From: Bacteroidales bacterium
GTDB taxonomy: Bacteria; Bacteroidota; Bacteroidia; Bacteroidales; Muribaculaceae
Reading direction: 5' to 3'
Assembly (NCBI GenBank): GCA_004552395.1
Contig: SFOK01000098.1
Span: 1-6,964 of the forward strand
Length of the DNA stretch: 6,964 bases
The notes under the pieces were generated by a model that did no database searches, was not told the DNA's origin, and was given only the letters and a program-made list of their open reading frames with translations. Of the stretch, positions 1-5,536 are shown piece by piece. The position numbers and the translations under genes are program-made. Within the stretch, counting starts at the first letter, position 1. Every line of letters begins with the position of its first letter.

Positions 1-171
1 TGGGACAATTATTCCCAGTCGTTGGTCATCTTGATTGACATGGAAGATAAGGATATGCTCACAGCCTTTCAGCAGAGCCGCCTCAAAGCCTTTGCCGATC
101 AGTATAAGTCAGGCCTCGAGGATTTCGGATTCATTCTCGGTCTGGCCGGCATGGGCGATTCGGCGGAGTAA
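1..171 (+). CDS. C-terminal end of an unrecognised protein (5' truncated by window)
   Basis: An open frame runs from base 1 to a TAA stop at 169-171 and gives 56 residues starting WDNYSQSLVILIDMEDKD and ending LAGMGDSAE. The gene begins upstream of the window, so its start and domain content cannot be seen. The visible part is a short hydrophobic strand (LVILID), then a charged, probably helical stretch (residues about 17-41) and a glycine-containing hydrophobic end (FGFILGLAGMG). I see no catalytic motif and no clear membrane segment, and I do not recognise the family. That it is coding is supported by the stop being followed directly by a non-coding gap with a hairpin, and by codon use like the neighbours. 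Short ATG-started frames in other phases here are shadows. Confidence 0.6.
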   Translation, partial: WDNYSQSLVILIDMEDKDMLTAFQQSRLKAFADQYKSGLEDFGFILGLAGMGDSAE

Positions 172-199
172 ACAGGACACTTACCGACTAAGACCTAAC

Positions 200-250
200 G
201 GCAGGGGTGACGGCAGGGCGCAAGTCTGACGTGCCCCTGCCTGCTTATTT
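200..250 (+). terminator. Hairpin downstream of the truncated first gene, possible terminator
   Basis: GGCAGGGG at 200-207 is perfectly complementary to CCCCTGCC at 234-241. A second copy of GGCAGGG at 212-218 competes for the same right arm: 212-221 can pair with 231-241 around a 9-nt loop, with one bulged C and one G-U pair. The hairpin lies 28 bases after the TAA at 169-171. It is followed only by TGCTTATTT, so the U-tract is poor. It could be a weak intrinsic terminator or a 3' stabilising structure. The rest of the gap to 326 holds a short AT-rich stretch before the next start and no gene that I can support. Confidence 0.4.
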
Positions 251-326
251 GCCACAGTCTCAGATCAGATCCTAATACAAAGAGCGACAGCTCAAAAAAT
301 ACAGTAAAGACTTCAGGCAGTTAGTT

Positions 327-1355
327 ATGGAGCTATATCTATACAACCCGTCGACAGACATAGCGCTTGCGCGCGACAGTGTGAACTTCACACCGTCGGC
401 TGCGGTGCGTGCCTTTGAGCGGCAGATGGCGCTTCTCCCGGCTCTGTATATGCCTCCCGGCGCCGCGGTGCTCCTGCCCGACGAGATACCGGCCGAGGAG
501 CTGCCGTCGCTCAGACATTGGCGTCCCGGCCTCGCGGCGCTCAATTTCAGCGAGCTGCGCGGGAAGCGGGTGCGGGTGAATCCGTGGGGGTGGAACCGCG
601 CTCTTACGGCACGTCTGCGGCGCAGCGGAGCCGAGGTGGAGAACCTGCCATCGGATCCGGAACTTACCTCGTGGCGTCAGCTTGCCCACCGCCGACAGAC
701 CGTAAAGCTGTCACGTCTGCTCGGTGCCGACGAGGCCGACCGGCCCGTGGAGGTGAGCCGCCTGACCGAAGCCGAGGCAGTGCTCAGCCGTATGGACGGA
801 GGCTGTATGCTTAAGCTGCCCTGGAGCAGCAGCGGAAGGGGAGTGGTGCCCCTCTTTCCGGCGGAGGACCGCGAGCGGACCATGCGCCGTATAGGCGACG
901 GTATACGTACACAAGGCTCCGTGATGATAGAGCCGCTGCATACGCGCCGGCTCGATTTCGCCACAGAGTGGATCAGCACAGGCCGGGAGATCAGTTTTCT
1001 GGGTTGGTCGGTTTTTTCGACAGGTGAGAGCGGGAACTACGGCGGCAACCTCACAGAGTCTCAGGAGGCGCTTCTACGGGCTATAAGCGAAGCATCCGGA
1101 CAGAGCGCCGGGCAACTGCGGCAGCTTGCCGACCGAATCCGCCGGGCGCTTGAGCAGATATTACTGACCGCGCCATGCCCTTACCGAGGGCCGTTGGGAG
1201 TGGACGGACTCGTGGCCGAATCAGGACGCATCATACCGTATGTGGAGATTAATCTGCGCATGACTATGGGGCATGTGGCGCTTGCGCAAGCCCGCGCCAT
1301 GCAGGCGATGCAGGGGCAGCAAGTGCCGCAGGGTCAGGCCTCGCGGCGCGAATGA
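327..1355 (+). CDS. ATP-grasp-like protein of unknown substrate (Bacteroidetes hypothetical)
   Basis: This 342-residue soluble protein carries features that read as an ATP-grasp fold. The N-terminal ELYLYNPSTDIALA (residues 2-15) and NPWGWNRAL (85-93) resemble a conserved pre-ATP-grasp domain seen in Bacteroidetes hypothetical proteins. The nucleotide-binding half has K163 in LKLPWSSSGRG (162-172), a flexible G/S-rich loop after a lysine. It also has the hinge-like VMIEPL (199-204, E202). The metal-site half shows LGVDGLV (290-296, D293) and YVEINLRMTMG (305-315, with E307, N309 and R311), the usual acidic/Asn pair plus substrate arginine. ATP-grasp enzymes join a carboxylate to an amine or thiol through an acylphosphate; which substrates are used here cannot be read. 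There is no signal peptide and no membrane segment. The last 20 or so residues are Q/A/M-rich and look like a disordered tail. The start at 327 has no clear ribosome binding site, as is usual in this phylum. The gene stands alone and overlaps the 3' end of the opposite-strand transporter by 22 bp. Confidence 0.8.
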   Translation: MELYLYNPSTDIALARDSVNFTPSAAVRAFERQMALLPALYMPPGAAVLLPDEIPAEELPSLRHWRPGLAALNFSELRGKRVRVNPWGWNRALTARLRRSGAEVENLPSDPELTSWRQLAHRRQTVKLSRLLGADEADRPVEVSRLTEAEAVLSRMDGGCMLKLPWSSSGRGVVPLFPAEDRERTMRRIGDGIRTQGSVMIEPLHTRRLDFATEWISTGREISFLGWSVFSTGESGNYGGNLTESQEALLRAISEASGQSAGQLRQLADRIRRALEQILLTAPCPYRGPLGVDGLVAESGRIIPYVEINLRMTMGHVALAQARAMQAMQGQQVPQGQASRRE

Positions 1356-2260
1356 CGCCTGTAGCGGATAAGCTGCCAGGAGTTGACGATATTGTGCCAG
1401 GCAACATATCCGGCCGGAGCTATCGAAGCCACCGGGTTGAGGTAGGCCAGCGCGAGCCATATGCCGAGCACAGTGTTCTTCTGGCCCAGAGCCTGACCTC
1501 CGGCTATTACCTCATGATATTTGCGGCCCGCAGCCTTGCCCACAGCGAACTGCGCGATGCAGGCCAGGAACGAGAGCACCAGAAGCATGATAAGCTGCGG
1601 TATTAGCGCCGGTGTGTAGACCCTGATCACGAAACTGACGCTGCTGCCCACCACGATAAAGAGCGCCAGAGCCCACATATAGAACGATATGGACTGATTG
1701 TCGCGGATGCAGTCGTGGGCGCGCGGCCAGATTTTGGCCAGCGAGAAAGCCGTGATCATGGGGAGTATGAGCAGAGGTACCACACTGCGGCATATCATGA
1801 GGAAACTTTCGAAGAAGCCGATCTCCGGGTGGTCGCCAATGGCAGCGAGGATGACCGGACCCGAGAAGGCCACGAAGAGGTTGCATAGCAGCGAGTAAGA
1901 GGCCACTTTCGTGATACTGCCTCCGAGCATGGAGGTGATCACCGGGGCGGCTGTGGCAGTGGGTACAAAGAAGCATATAAAAACACCTGTGGCCACGTTG
2001 TGGCCCAGCGGCAGAAGCATGAGTAGGGCTATGAGCGCCATCATCATCTGCGCTATGAGGAGCCGCCAGTGGAAGGGGCCGAGCCTGAGGTCGCGCGGCT
2101 CCACACGGCAGTAAGTCACCGTGAGCATGAGGAAAATCAGATACGGCGACAGGAAAGTGAGGTAATGAATCCACTCATGAAACAGCGCTCCGCCCGCCAT
2201 GGCTATGGGGAGCATCCAGTCCTTGAGCGTTTTCTTCCATCCGGTGGTGTGCATGATCAC
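1334..2260 (-). CDS. BASS-family (bile acid:sodium symporter-like) transporter
   Basis: This polytopic inner-membrane protein of about 308 residues is the usual length for the bile acid:sodium symporter superfamily. About nine or ten hydrophobic segments are visible: roughly residues 15-32, 36-52, 67-84, 90-108, 119-141, 158-176, 192-212, 217-240, 262-273 and 278-295. Two glycine/proline-broken stretches match the two discontinuous helices that cross in the core of the BASS fold: FFVPTATAAPVITSMLGGS (97-115) and GGQALGQKNTVLGIWLA (254-270, with the typical GQxN). Family members move bile acids, ketopantoate, pyruvate or other organic acids, usually with sodium; the substrate here is not predictable from sequence. 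The longest frame starts at a GTG (2258-2260), six bases after the luxS stop. An in-frame ATG two codons on (2252-2254) is an equally good start. It is the last gene of the mtnN-luxS operon, and its stop lies inside the oppositely oriented ATP-grasp-like gene. Confidence 0.85.
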   Translation of the reverse strand: MIMHTTGWKKTLKDWMLPIAMAGGALFHEWIHYLTFLSPYLIFLMLTVTYCRVEPRDLRLGPFHWRLLIAQMMMALIALLMLLPLGHNVATGVFICFFVPTATAAPVITSMLGGSITKVASYSLLCNLFVAFSGPVILAAIGDHPEIGFFESFLMICRSVVPLLILPMITAFSLAKIWPRAHDCIRDNQSISFYMWALALFIVVGSSVSFVIRVYTPALIPQLIMLLVLSFLACIAQFAVGKAAGRKYHEVIAGGQALGQKNTVLGIWLALAYLNPVASIAPAGYVAWHNIVNSWQLIRYRRHSRREA

Positions 2261-2266
2261 ATGCGT

Positions 2267-2740
2267 TTAAGCGGGGTAGACTGTGGGACAGTCCGACTCG
2301 AGTACCTTCAGATATTCTTTGGCTACTATGCGGGCTTCAGGCAGATTCATGAGCAGATAGTTGCCGCAGTCGCGGGGTGAAGCGCCCGGCACCTGACCTT
2401 CGAAACCGGCGCAGAAGCGGAACGTACGCTGCAGCAGAGGGATGATCTGCTTCGGCTCGAGCTCACCCTGAAGGATAAGGTAATTTCCTGTGCCGCAGCC
2501 CATCGGACCCCAGTATACGACTCTGTCGCGCCACTCGGGATCGTTGCGCAGGAATGTGGCGGCGAGATGCTCGATAGTGTGGAGCACGGGAGCGGAGAGC
2601 GAGAGCGAGCGGTTGGGCGCCGTCATACGCACATCGAAGGTGGTGAGGCAGTCGCCCGAAGGAGTGAAGTCGCGGCGGCTCACGTAGACGCCCGGCATGA
2701 GGGTGAGATGATTTATGGTGAAACTCGGTATTTTTTGCAT
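2267..2740 (-). CDS. luxS: S-ribosylhomocysteine lyase (AI-2 synthesis protein LuxS)
   Basis: LuxS is a cytosolic metalloenzyme that splits S-ribosylhomocysteine into homocysteine and 4,5-dihydroxy-2,3-pentanedione, the precursor of autoinducer-2. The 157-residue length is standard. The metal site is intact: H54, E57 and H58 in HTIEHL, and C125 in GASPRDCGNYLLM (119-131). The catalytic cysteine is C82 in GPMGCGTGNY (78-87). The substrate-recognition stretch FDVRMTAPN (35-43) corresponds to the family's DxRxxxPN region. The ATG at 2738-2740 gives the expected N-terminus (MQKIPSFTINH). The gene lies 27 bp after mtnN, which supplies its substrate, and 6 bp before the transporter, so the three are almost certainly co-transcribed. 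All key residues are present, so an active enzyme is expected. Confidence 0.97.
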   Translation of the reverse strand: MQKIPSFTINHLTLMPGVYVSRRDFTPSGDCLTTFDVRMTAPNRSLSLSAPVLHTIEHLAATFLRNDPEWRDRVVYWGPMGCGTGNYLILQGELEPKQIIPLLQRTFRFCAGFEGQVPGASPRDCGNYLLMNLPEARIVAKEYLKVLESDCPTVYPA

Positions 2741-2755
2741 GATAAGAGAAAGTTT

Positions 2756-2765
2756 AAGAGCTCTT
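2756..2765. repeat. 10-bp perfect palindrome in the mtnN-luxS gap
   Basis: AAGAGCTCTT is self-complementary with no loop and sits two bases beyond the mtnN stop codon (2768-2770, minus strand), within the 27-bp gap before luxS. It has no unpaired loop and no T-tract after it, so it is unlikely to be a terminator. It may be chance, or a small processing or protein-binding site between the two cistrons. Confidence 0.3.
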
Positions 2766-2767
2766 GA

Positions 2768-3457
2768 TTAGATTTTAGCGAGAAGAGAAGTGAGCATGGC
2801 GAAGGTCTCGCGCGGGGCGTCGGACCAGAAATTCTCATACTGCGAGATATTCTCCTCCTGTCCCGGAGTGTCGCTGATCACACGCAGCACATTGAAGGGG
2901 ACATTCTTGAGCGAGCAGACATGAGCTATGGCGCCCGATTCCATGTCGACACCCAGCGCTTCGGGGAAATGCTTCTTGATGTCGGCCACCTCCTCGGGAG
3001 TGCAGATGAAGCGGTCGCCCGAGCAGAGGAGTCCGAATTTCACTTTCGTGTTGGAACCGAAGAGGCTGAGGGCCTTCTCCGTGATCTGTTTGCTGCAAGG
3101 CATATAGACGCCCAGACCCGCCGCGGCACCGTATTCCGTCTCCGGTCCGCACCATACATCGTGGTAAGACACCGAGGTGGCCACGAGCATGTCGAGCACA
3201 CGCATGGAAGGGTCGGCGCCGCCCGCCACACCAGTGTTGATCACGAGCGAGGGGCTGAATTTGTCGATGAGAGTGAGAGTGCCGATAGCGGCGTTGACCT
3301 TGCCTATGCCGCACTGCATGGCCACGACCTCATGAGAGCCGATGCGGCCTTCGTAGAAAGTGAAGCCGTTGATTTCCTGAGGCGTGCGGGCATCTTCGAG
3401 AAGCGGGAGGAGCAGCGAGAGCTCCTTGCCCATGGCCACAATTATACCTGTTTTCAT
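2768..3457 (-). CDS. mtnN: 5'-methylthioadenosine/S-adenosylhomocysteine nucleosidase
   Basis: This 229-residue cytosolic enzyme (also called Pfs) removes adenine from S-adenosylhomocysteine and 5'-methylthioadenosine. That clears an inhibitor of methyltransferases and feeds S-ribosylhomocysteine to LuxS. With the start at 3457 the catalytic residues fall almost exactly at the family's positions: E12 in VAMGKEL (7-13), the VDMESGAIA block (170-178, M172 and E173 at the ribose), and catalytic acid D196 in RVISDTPG (192-199). NTGVAGG (74-80) and CSGDRFI (145-151) are further nucleoside-binding signatures of the PNP/UDP phosphorylase superfamily. An in-frame ATG at 3544 would add 29 residues, but those codons run from the -7 promoter element through the leader. 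The added residues look non-homologous, and MKTGIIVAMG is the standard beginning, so 3457 is preferred. It is the first gene of the mtnN-luxS-transporter operon, with a predicted leader of about 80 nt. Confidence 0.96.
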   Translation of the reverse strand: MKTGIIVAMGKELSLLLPLLEDARTPQEINGFTFYEGRIGSHEVVAMQCGIGKVNAAIGTLTLIDKFSPSLVINTGVAGGADPSMRVLDMLVATSVSYHDVWCGPETEYGAAAGLGVYMPCSKQITEKALSLFGSNTKVKFGLLCSGDRFICTPEEVADIKKHFPEALGVDMESGAIAHVCSLKNVPFNVLRVISDTPGQEENISQYENFWSDAPRETFAMLTSLLAKI

Positions 3458-3540
3458 AATCAGATTCAGTAAAAGCGGAGACCTCAGACCGTACCATCCG
3501 GCGGCATTGTCGTCCCGGCGGGGGAAGGGTCTTTCCGACT

Positions 3541-3573
3541 GCAAAATTACAACATTTCATCCACAAGCGCAAA
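3541..3573 (-). promoter_or_regulatory. Bacteroidetes-type promoter of the mtnN-luxS-transporter operon
   Basis: Read on the minus strand, TTTG (3573-3570) is followed after exactly 20 nt by TAATTTTGC (3549-3541). This is a full match to the Bacteroidetes primary-sigma consensus: -33 TTTG, 19-21 nt spacer, -7 TAnnTTTG. Transcription should start near 3536-3537, giving a leader of about 80 nt before the ATG at 3457. The leader contains two copies of CCGGCGG (plus-strand 3498-3504 and 3515-3521). I do not recognise a known riboswitch in it. Confidence 0.8.
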
Positions 3574-3585
3574 AGCCCTTTTGCG
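3568..3585. repeat. Inverted repeat overlapping the mtnN -33 box (operator-like)
   Basis: CGCAAAAG (3568-3575) and CTTTTGCG (3578-3585) are perfect inverted copies separated by two C's. The left arm contains the -33 TTTG of the mtnN promoter (CAAA at 3570-3573 on the plus strand). An 8-bp dyad with a 2-bp centre on a core promoter element is what a repressor or activator dimer site would look like. There is no T-tract, so a terminator role is unlikely. The binding protein is unknown, and chance cannot be excluded. Confidence 0.45.
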
Positions 3586-3651
3586 GCTCCGGTCAAGCAG
3601 CCGGATGCAGCCCGATTCCGCGCCGTTTTCCGCACTGTTTTCATATATCAT

Positions 3652-3684
3652 ATTGTCGAATCGGCTCTAAATTATTAACTTTGC
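3652..3684 (+). promoter_or_regulatory. Bacteroidetes-type promoter of the Sua5/YciO-like gene
   Basis: TAACTTTGC at 3676-3684 matches the -7 consensus TAnnTTTGC. ATTG at 3652-3655, one mismatch from TTTG, lies exactly 20 nt upstream. The start site is expected near 3688, leaving only about 12 nt before the ATG at 3701. The promoter is back to back with the mtnN promoter; the two -33 boxes are about 80 bp apart. Confidence 0.75.
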
Positions 3685-3700
3685 GAAAAAGAATCAGACC

Positions 3701-4303
3701 ATGAAAAGAATCCGCATCTGGAACGACGACCCGAGCGAGAAACAGCTCCGCGAGGTGGCCGACGCTCTCTCCGAGGGCGAGATCATGATTTATCCCACCG
3801 ACACCATCTATGCCATAGGGTGCAACGCGCTCGATGCCAAGGCTGTGGAGCGCATATGCCGCATCAAGGGGATCAACCCCGATAAGACGAATCTGTCGGT
3901 GATCTGCGACTCCATATCCACCGCCGCCCGCTATGCCCGTTTCGACAACCGCCAATTCGAGATGCTGCGAGCCAACACTCCCGGCCCCTTCACATTCCTC
4001 TTCCGCGCTGCATCCTCGCTTCCGAAAGCCTTCAAGGGACGCAAGACCGTAGGTATCCGTATACCCGACTGCAACTTCGACCGCAAGCTCGTGGAGACAG
4101 CCGGCTTCCCGATTCTCTCCACCTCGGTAGAGTTCGACGACAGCGACTACACCGTGAATCCCGACCTGATAGCCGAAGAAGCCGAAGGGATCGTGGATCT
4201 TCTCGTCGACGGCGGCGAGGGCGGCACGGAGGAATCCACTGTGGTGGACTGCACCGGTTCCGAGGCCGAGATCGTGCGTCAGGGGAAAAGTGAGCTTCAG
4301 TAG
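3701..4303 (+). CDS. Sua5/YciO/YrdC-family protein, YciO-like (putative threonylcarbamoyl-AMP synthase family)
   Basis: This 200-residue cytosolic protein consists of a single YrdC-like domain, without the extra C-terminal Sua5 domain. Family blocks are YPTDTIYAIGC (31-41), VERICRIKGINPDKTNLSV (49-67), NTPGPFTFLF (92-101), KTVGIRIPD (115-123), ILSTSVEF (138-145) and ESTVVDCT (178-185). TsaC/Sua5 make threonylcarbamoyl-AMP from threonine, bicarbonate and ATP for the tRNA modification t6A. In those enzymes the active site uses a Lys-x-Arg plus Ser-x-Asn tetrad. Here the matching positions read K56-G-I58 and S142-V-E144, so Arg and Asn are replaced. The whole-length resemblance, including VERICRIK and the NPDLIAEE..VDLLVDGG region, is closer to E. 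coli YciO than to TsaC. Automatic annotation would probably say L-threonylcarbamoyladenylate synthase; I am confident of the fold but not of that activity. It has its own promoter and is probably monocistronic. Confidence 0.88.
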   Translation: MKRIRIWNDDPSEKQLREVADALSEGEIMIYPTDTIYAIGCNALDAKAVERICRIKGINPDKTNLSVICDSISTAARYARFDNRQFEMLRANTPGPFTFLFRAASSLPKAFKGRKTVGIRIPDCNFDRKLVETAGFPILSTSVEFDDSDYTVNPDLIAEEAEGIVDLLVDGGEGGTEESTVVDCTGSEAEIVRQGKSELQ

Positions 4304-4330
4304 CGAAGAGGTGTTTGCAAATTGAGGGAG

Positions 4331-4356
4331 CGGCCCTTCCCGAATCTGCCGGGCCG
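4331..4356 (+). terminator. GC-rich hairpin after the YciO-like gene, weak terminator candidate
   Basis: CGGCCC (4331-4336) pairs perfectly with GGGCCG (4351-4356) around a 14-nt loop, 27 bases after the TAG at 4301-4303. No run of T's follows directly (ACGAATAGCTGC), so intrinsic termination would be inefficient. The six T's at 4402-4407 are too far away to belong to it. Confidence 0.3.
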
Positions 4357-4410
4357 ACGAATAGCTGCAAAATTTCCGTGCGAGGAATAGGGATTAAAGA
4401 ATTTTTTCGT

Positions 4411-4419
4411 TAATTTTGC
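4411..4419 (+). promoter_or_regulatory. -7 element of the mdh promoter
   Basis: TAATTTTGC matches the Bacteroidetes -7 consensus TAnnTTTGC and is identical to the mtnN -7 element. No TTTG-like -33 box is found 19-21 nt upstream (the region reads GAATAGG), so the promoter is identified from the -7 element alone. Predicted initiation near 4423 would give a leader of about 120 nt for mdh. Confidence 0.6.
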
Positions 4420-4427
4420 CGTTGAAA

Positions 4428-4483
4428 CGGAGCCATGCATCCGCTCCGGCCATGAACAGAACACTCCCGGCTCTACGAAGCCG
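4428..4483 (+). promoter_or_regulatory. Structured 5' leader of mdh (two hairpins)
   Basis: CGGAGC (4428-4433) pairs with GCTCCG (4443-4448) around a 9-nt loop, about five bases after the predicted transcription start. A second, weaker stem pairs CGGCT (4468-4472) with AGCCG (4479-4483) around a 6-nt loop. Downstream, 4500-4545 is very A/T-rich and unstructured, without a Shine-Dalgarno sequence; this suits initiation in Bacteroidetes. A 5'-terminal hairpin commonly protects an mRNA from decay, which is a plausible role here. No known riboswitch is recognised. Confidence 0.4.
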
Positions 4484-4545
4484 AATCAAAAGCTGAAGAA
4501 ATCAATAAATTAACCTAAAATATTATACATTAAAACCTAAGAACT

Positions 4546-5475
4546 ATGTCAAAAGTTACAGTGGTAGGCGCCGGCAATGTGGGCGCTACAGCAGCCAATG
4601 TGATGGCTATCCGCGAGGTTGCCGATGAAGTTGTCATGATCGACATCAAGGAAGGCGTATCCGAAGGCAAGGCCATGGATATGATGCAGACAGCCAACCT
4701 TCTCGACATGAACACCCGTGTGAAGGGCGTCACCAACGACTACGAGGCTACAAAAGACAGCGATGTTGTAGTGATCACATCCGGTATCCCCCGCAAGCCC
4801 GGAATGACCCGCGAGGAGCTCATCGGCGTGAACGCAGGTATCGTCAAGCAGGTCACCGACTCGGTGCTCAAATACAGCCCCAACGCAGTGATCGTATGCG
4901 TCAGCAACCCGATGGACACCATGACTTACCTGATCCACAAGGTGAGCGGACTGCCCAAGAACCGCATCATAGGCATGGGCGGCGCCCTCGACTCAAGCCG
5001 TTTCAAATATTATCTCTCGAAGGCTCTCAACGCCAACCCCAACGAGATAGAAGGTTTCGTAATCGGCGGCCACGGTGACACCACCATGATCCCGATGAAG
5101 CGTTTCGCCGCTTACCGCGGTGTACCCGCCACATCCCTGCTCGACAAAGAGACCCTCGATAAGGTTGCTGCCGACACAATGGTAGGCGGTGCCACACTCA
5201 CAAAGCTCCTCGGCACATCGGCATGGTATGCTCCCGGTGCTGCTGCTTCCGAGATCGTAGAGGCTGTGATCCACGACCAGAAGACACTGATCCCCTGCTC
5301 GGCCCTCCTCGAAGGCGAGTATGGCGAGAAGGATCTCTGCATCGGCGTGCCCTGCATCATCGGCAAGAACGGTATCGAGAAGATCGTGGAGCTTGATCTC
5401 AACGAGGAGGAGAAAGCCCTCTTCAAGAAGAGCGCCGAGGCTGTGCACAAAACCAACTCCGCACTTCCCTGCTAA
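4546..5475 (+). CDS. mdh: Malate dehydrogenase (NAD-dependent, LDH-like type)
   Basis: This 309-residue cytosolic enzyme interconverts malate and oxaloacetate with NAD. In Bacteroidales it serves the reductive branch from oxaloacetate to fumarate, succinate and propionate. The Rossmann motif is GAGNVGATAA (8-17), with D33 at the end of the second strand indicating NAD rather than NADP. Substrate specificity is shown by R83 and R89 in GIPRKPGMTREEL (80-92): the arginine at 83 marks malate rather than lactate dehydrogenase. Catalytic residues are D149 and R152 in LDSSRF (148-153) and H176 in IGGHGDTT (173-180). VSNPMDTMTYL (119-129) is the usual cofactor-site block. Length matches the family (about 310). 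It has its own -7 promoter element, a long leader and terminator hairpins after the TAA, so it is probably expressed mainly as a single gene. Codon use looks regular, with many C-ending codons, as expected for a highly expressed gene. Confidence 0.97.
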   Translation: MSKVTVVGAGNVGATAANVMAIREVADEVVMIDIKEGVSEGKAMDMMQTANLLDMNTRVKGVTNDYEATKDSDVVVITSGIPRKPGMTREELIGVNAGIVKQVTDSVLKYSPNAVIVCVSNPMDTMTYLIHKVSGLPKNRIIGMGGALDSSRFKYYLSKALNANPNEIEGFVIGGHGDTTMIPMKRFAAYRGVPATSLLDKETLDKVAADTMVGGATLTKLLGTSAWYAPGAAASEIVEAVIHDQKTLIPCSALLEGEYGEKDLCIGVPCIIGKNGIEKIVELDLNEEEKALFKKSAEAVHKTNSALPC

Positions 5476-5495
5476 AATGCTGATCTGACTTGCGC

Positions 5496-5516
5496 CTTGT
5501 CCTCAATGAGGACGGG
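5496..5516 (+). other. Tight hairpin just after the mdh stop codon
   Basis: Bases 5496-5504 pair with 5508-5516 (GTCCTC with GAGGAC plus three outer pairs, two of them G-U) around a 3-nt loop AAT. The hairpin begins 21 bases after the mdh TAA and is followed by AAAG, not T's. It is better read as a 3' stabilising or processing structure than as a terminator. Confidence 0.4.
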
Positions 5517-5536
5517 AAAGTGAGACAAACTTACAG

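Noticed and set aside
248..276. Possible promoter for the ATP-grasp-like gene (TTTG at 248-251, TAAT at 273-276)
   Set aside because: The spacing is acceptable (21 nt), but the second half of the -7 box reads ACAA instead of TTTG, so the match is too weak to call.
1512..2174. Long minus-strand frame of 220 codons inside the transporter gene
   Set aside because: It is a shadow in another frame. Its product is rich in H, P, R and G with no membrane segments or motifs, whereas the frame beside it gives a clear BASS transporter.
2921..3472. Long plus-strand frame of 183 codons antisense to mtnN
   Set aside because: It is the complement of a confidently identified gene. Its composition is R, H, E and A rich with no recognisable domain, a known effect of GC-rich coding DNA.
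3458..3544. In-frame N-terminal extension of mtnN starting at 3544
   Set aside because: The added 29 codons begin at the -7 element (3541-3549) and fill the leader. Starting at 3457 places E12, E173 and D196 at the family's standard positions.
4452..4496. Short frame of 14 codons in the mdh leader (possible leader peptide)
   Set aside because: It has no ribosome binding site, no run of regulatory codons and no attenuator structure tied to it. A frame this short is expected by chance.
4993..5448. Minus-strand frames of 151 and 114 codons antisense to mdh
   Set aside because: They lie fully inside mdh, which has all catalytic residues. Neither has a promoter or a recognisable motif.
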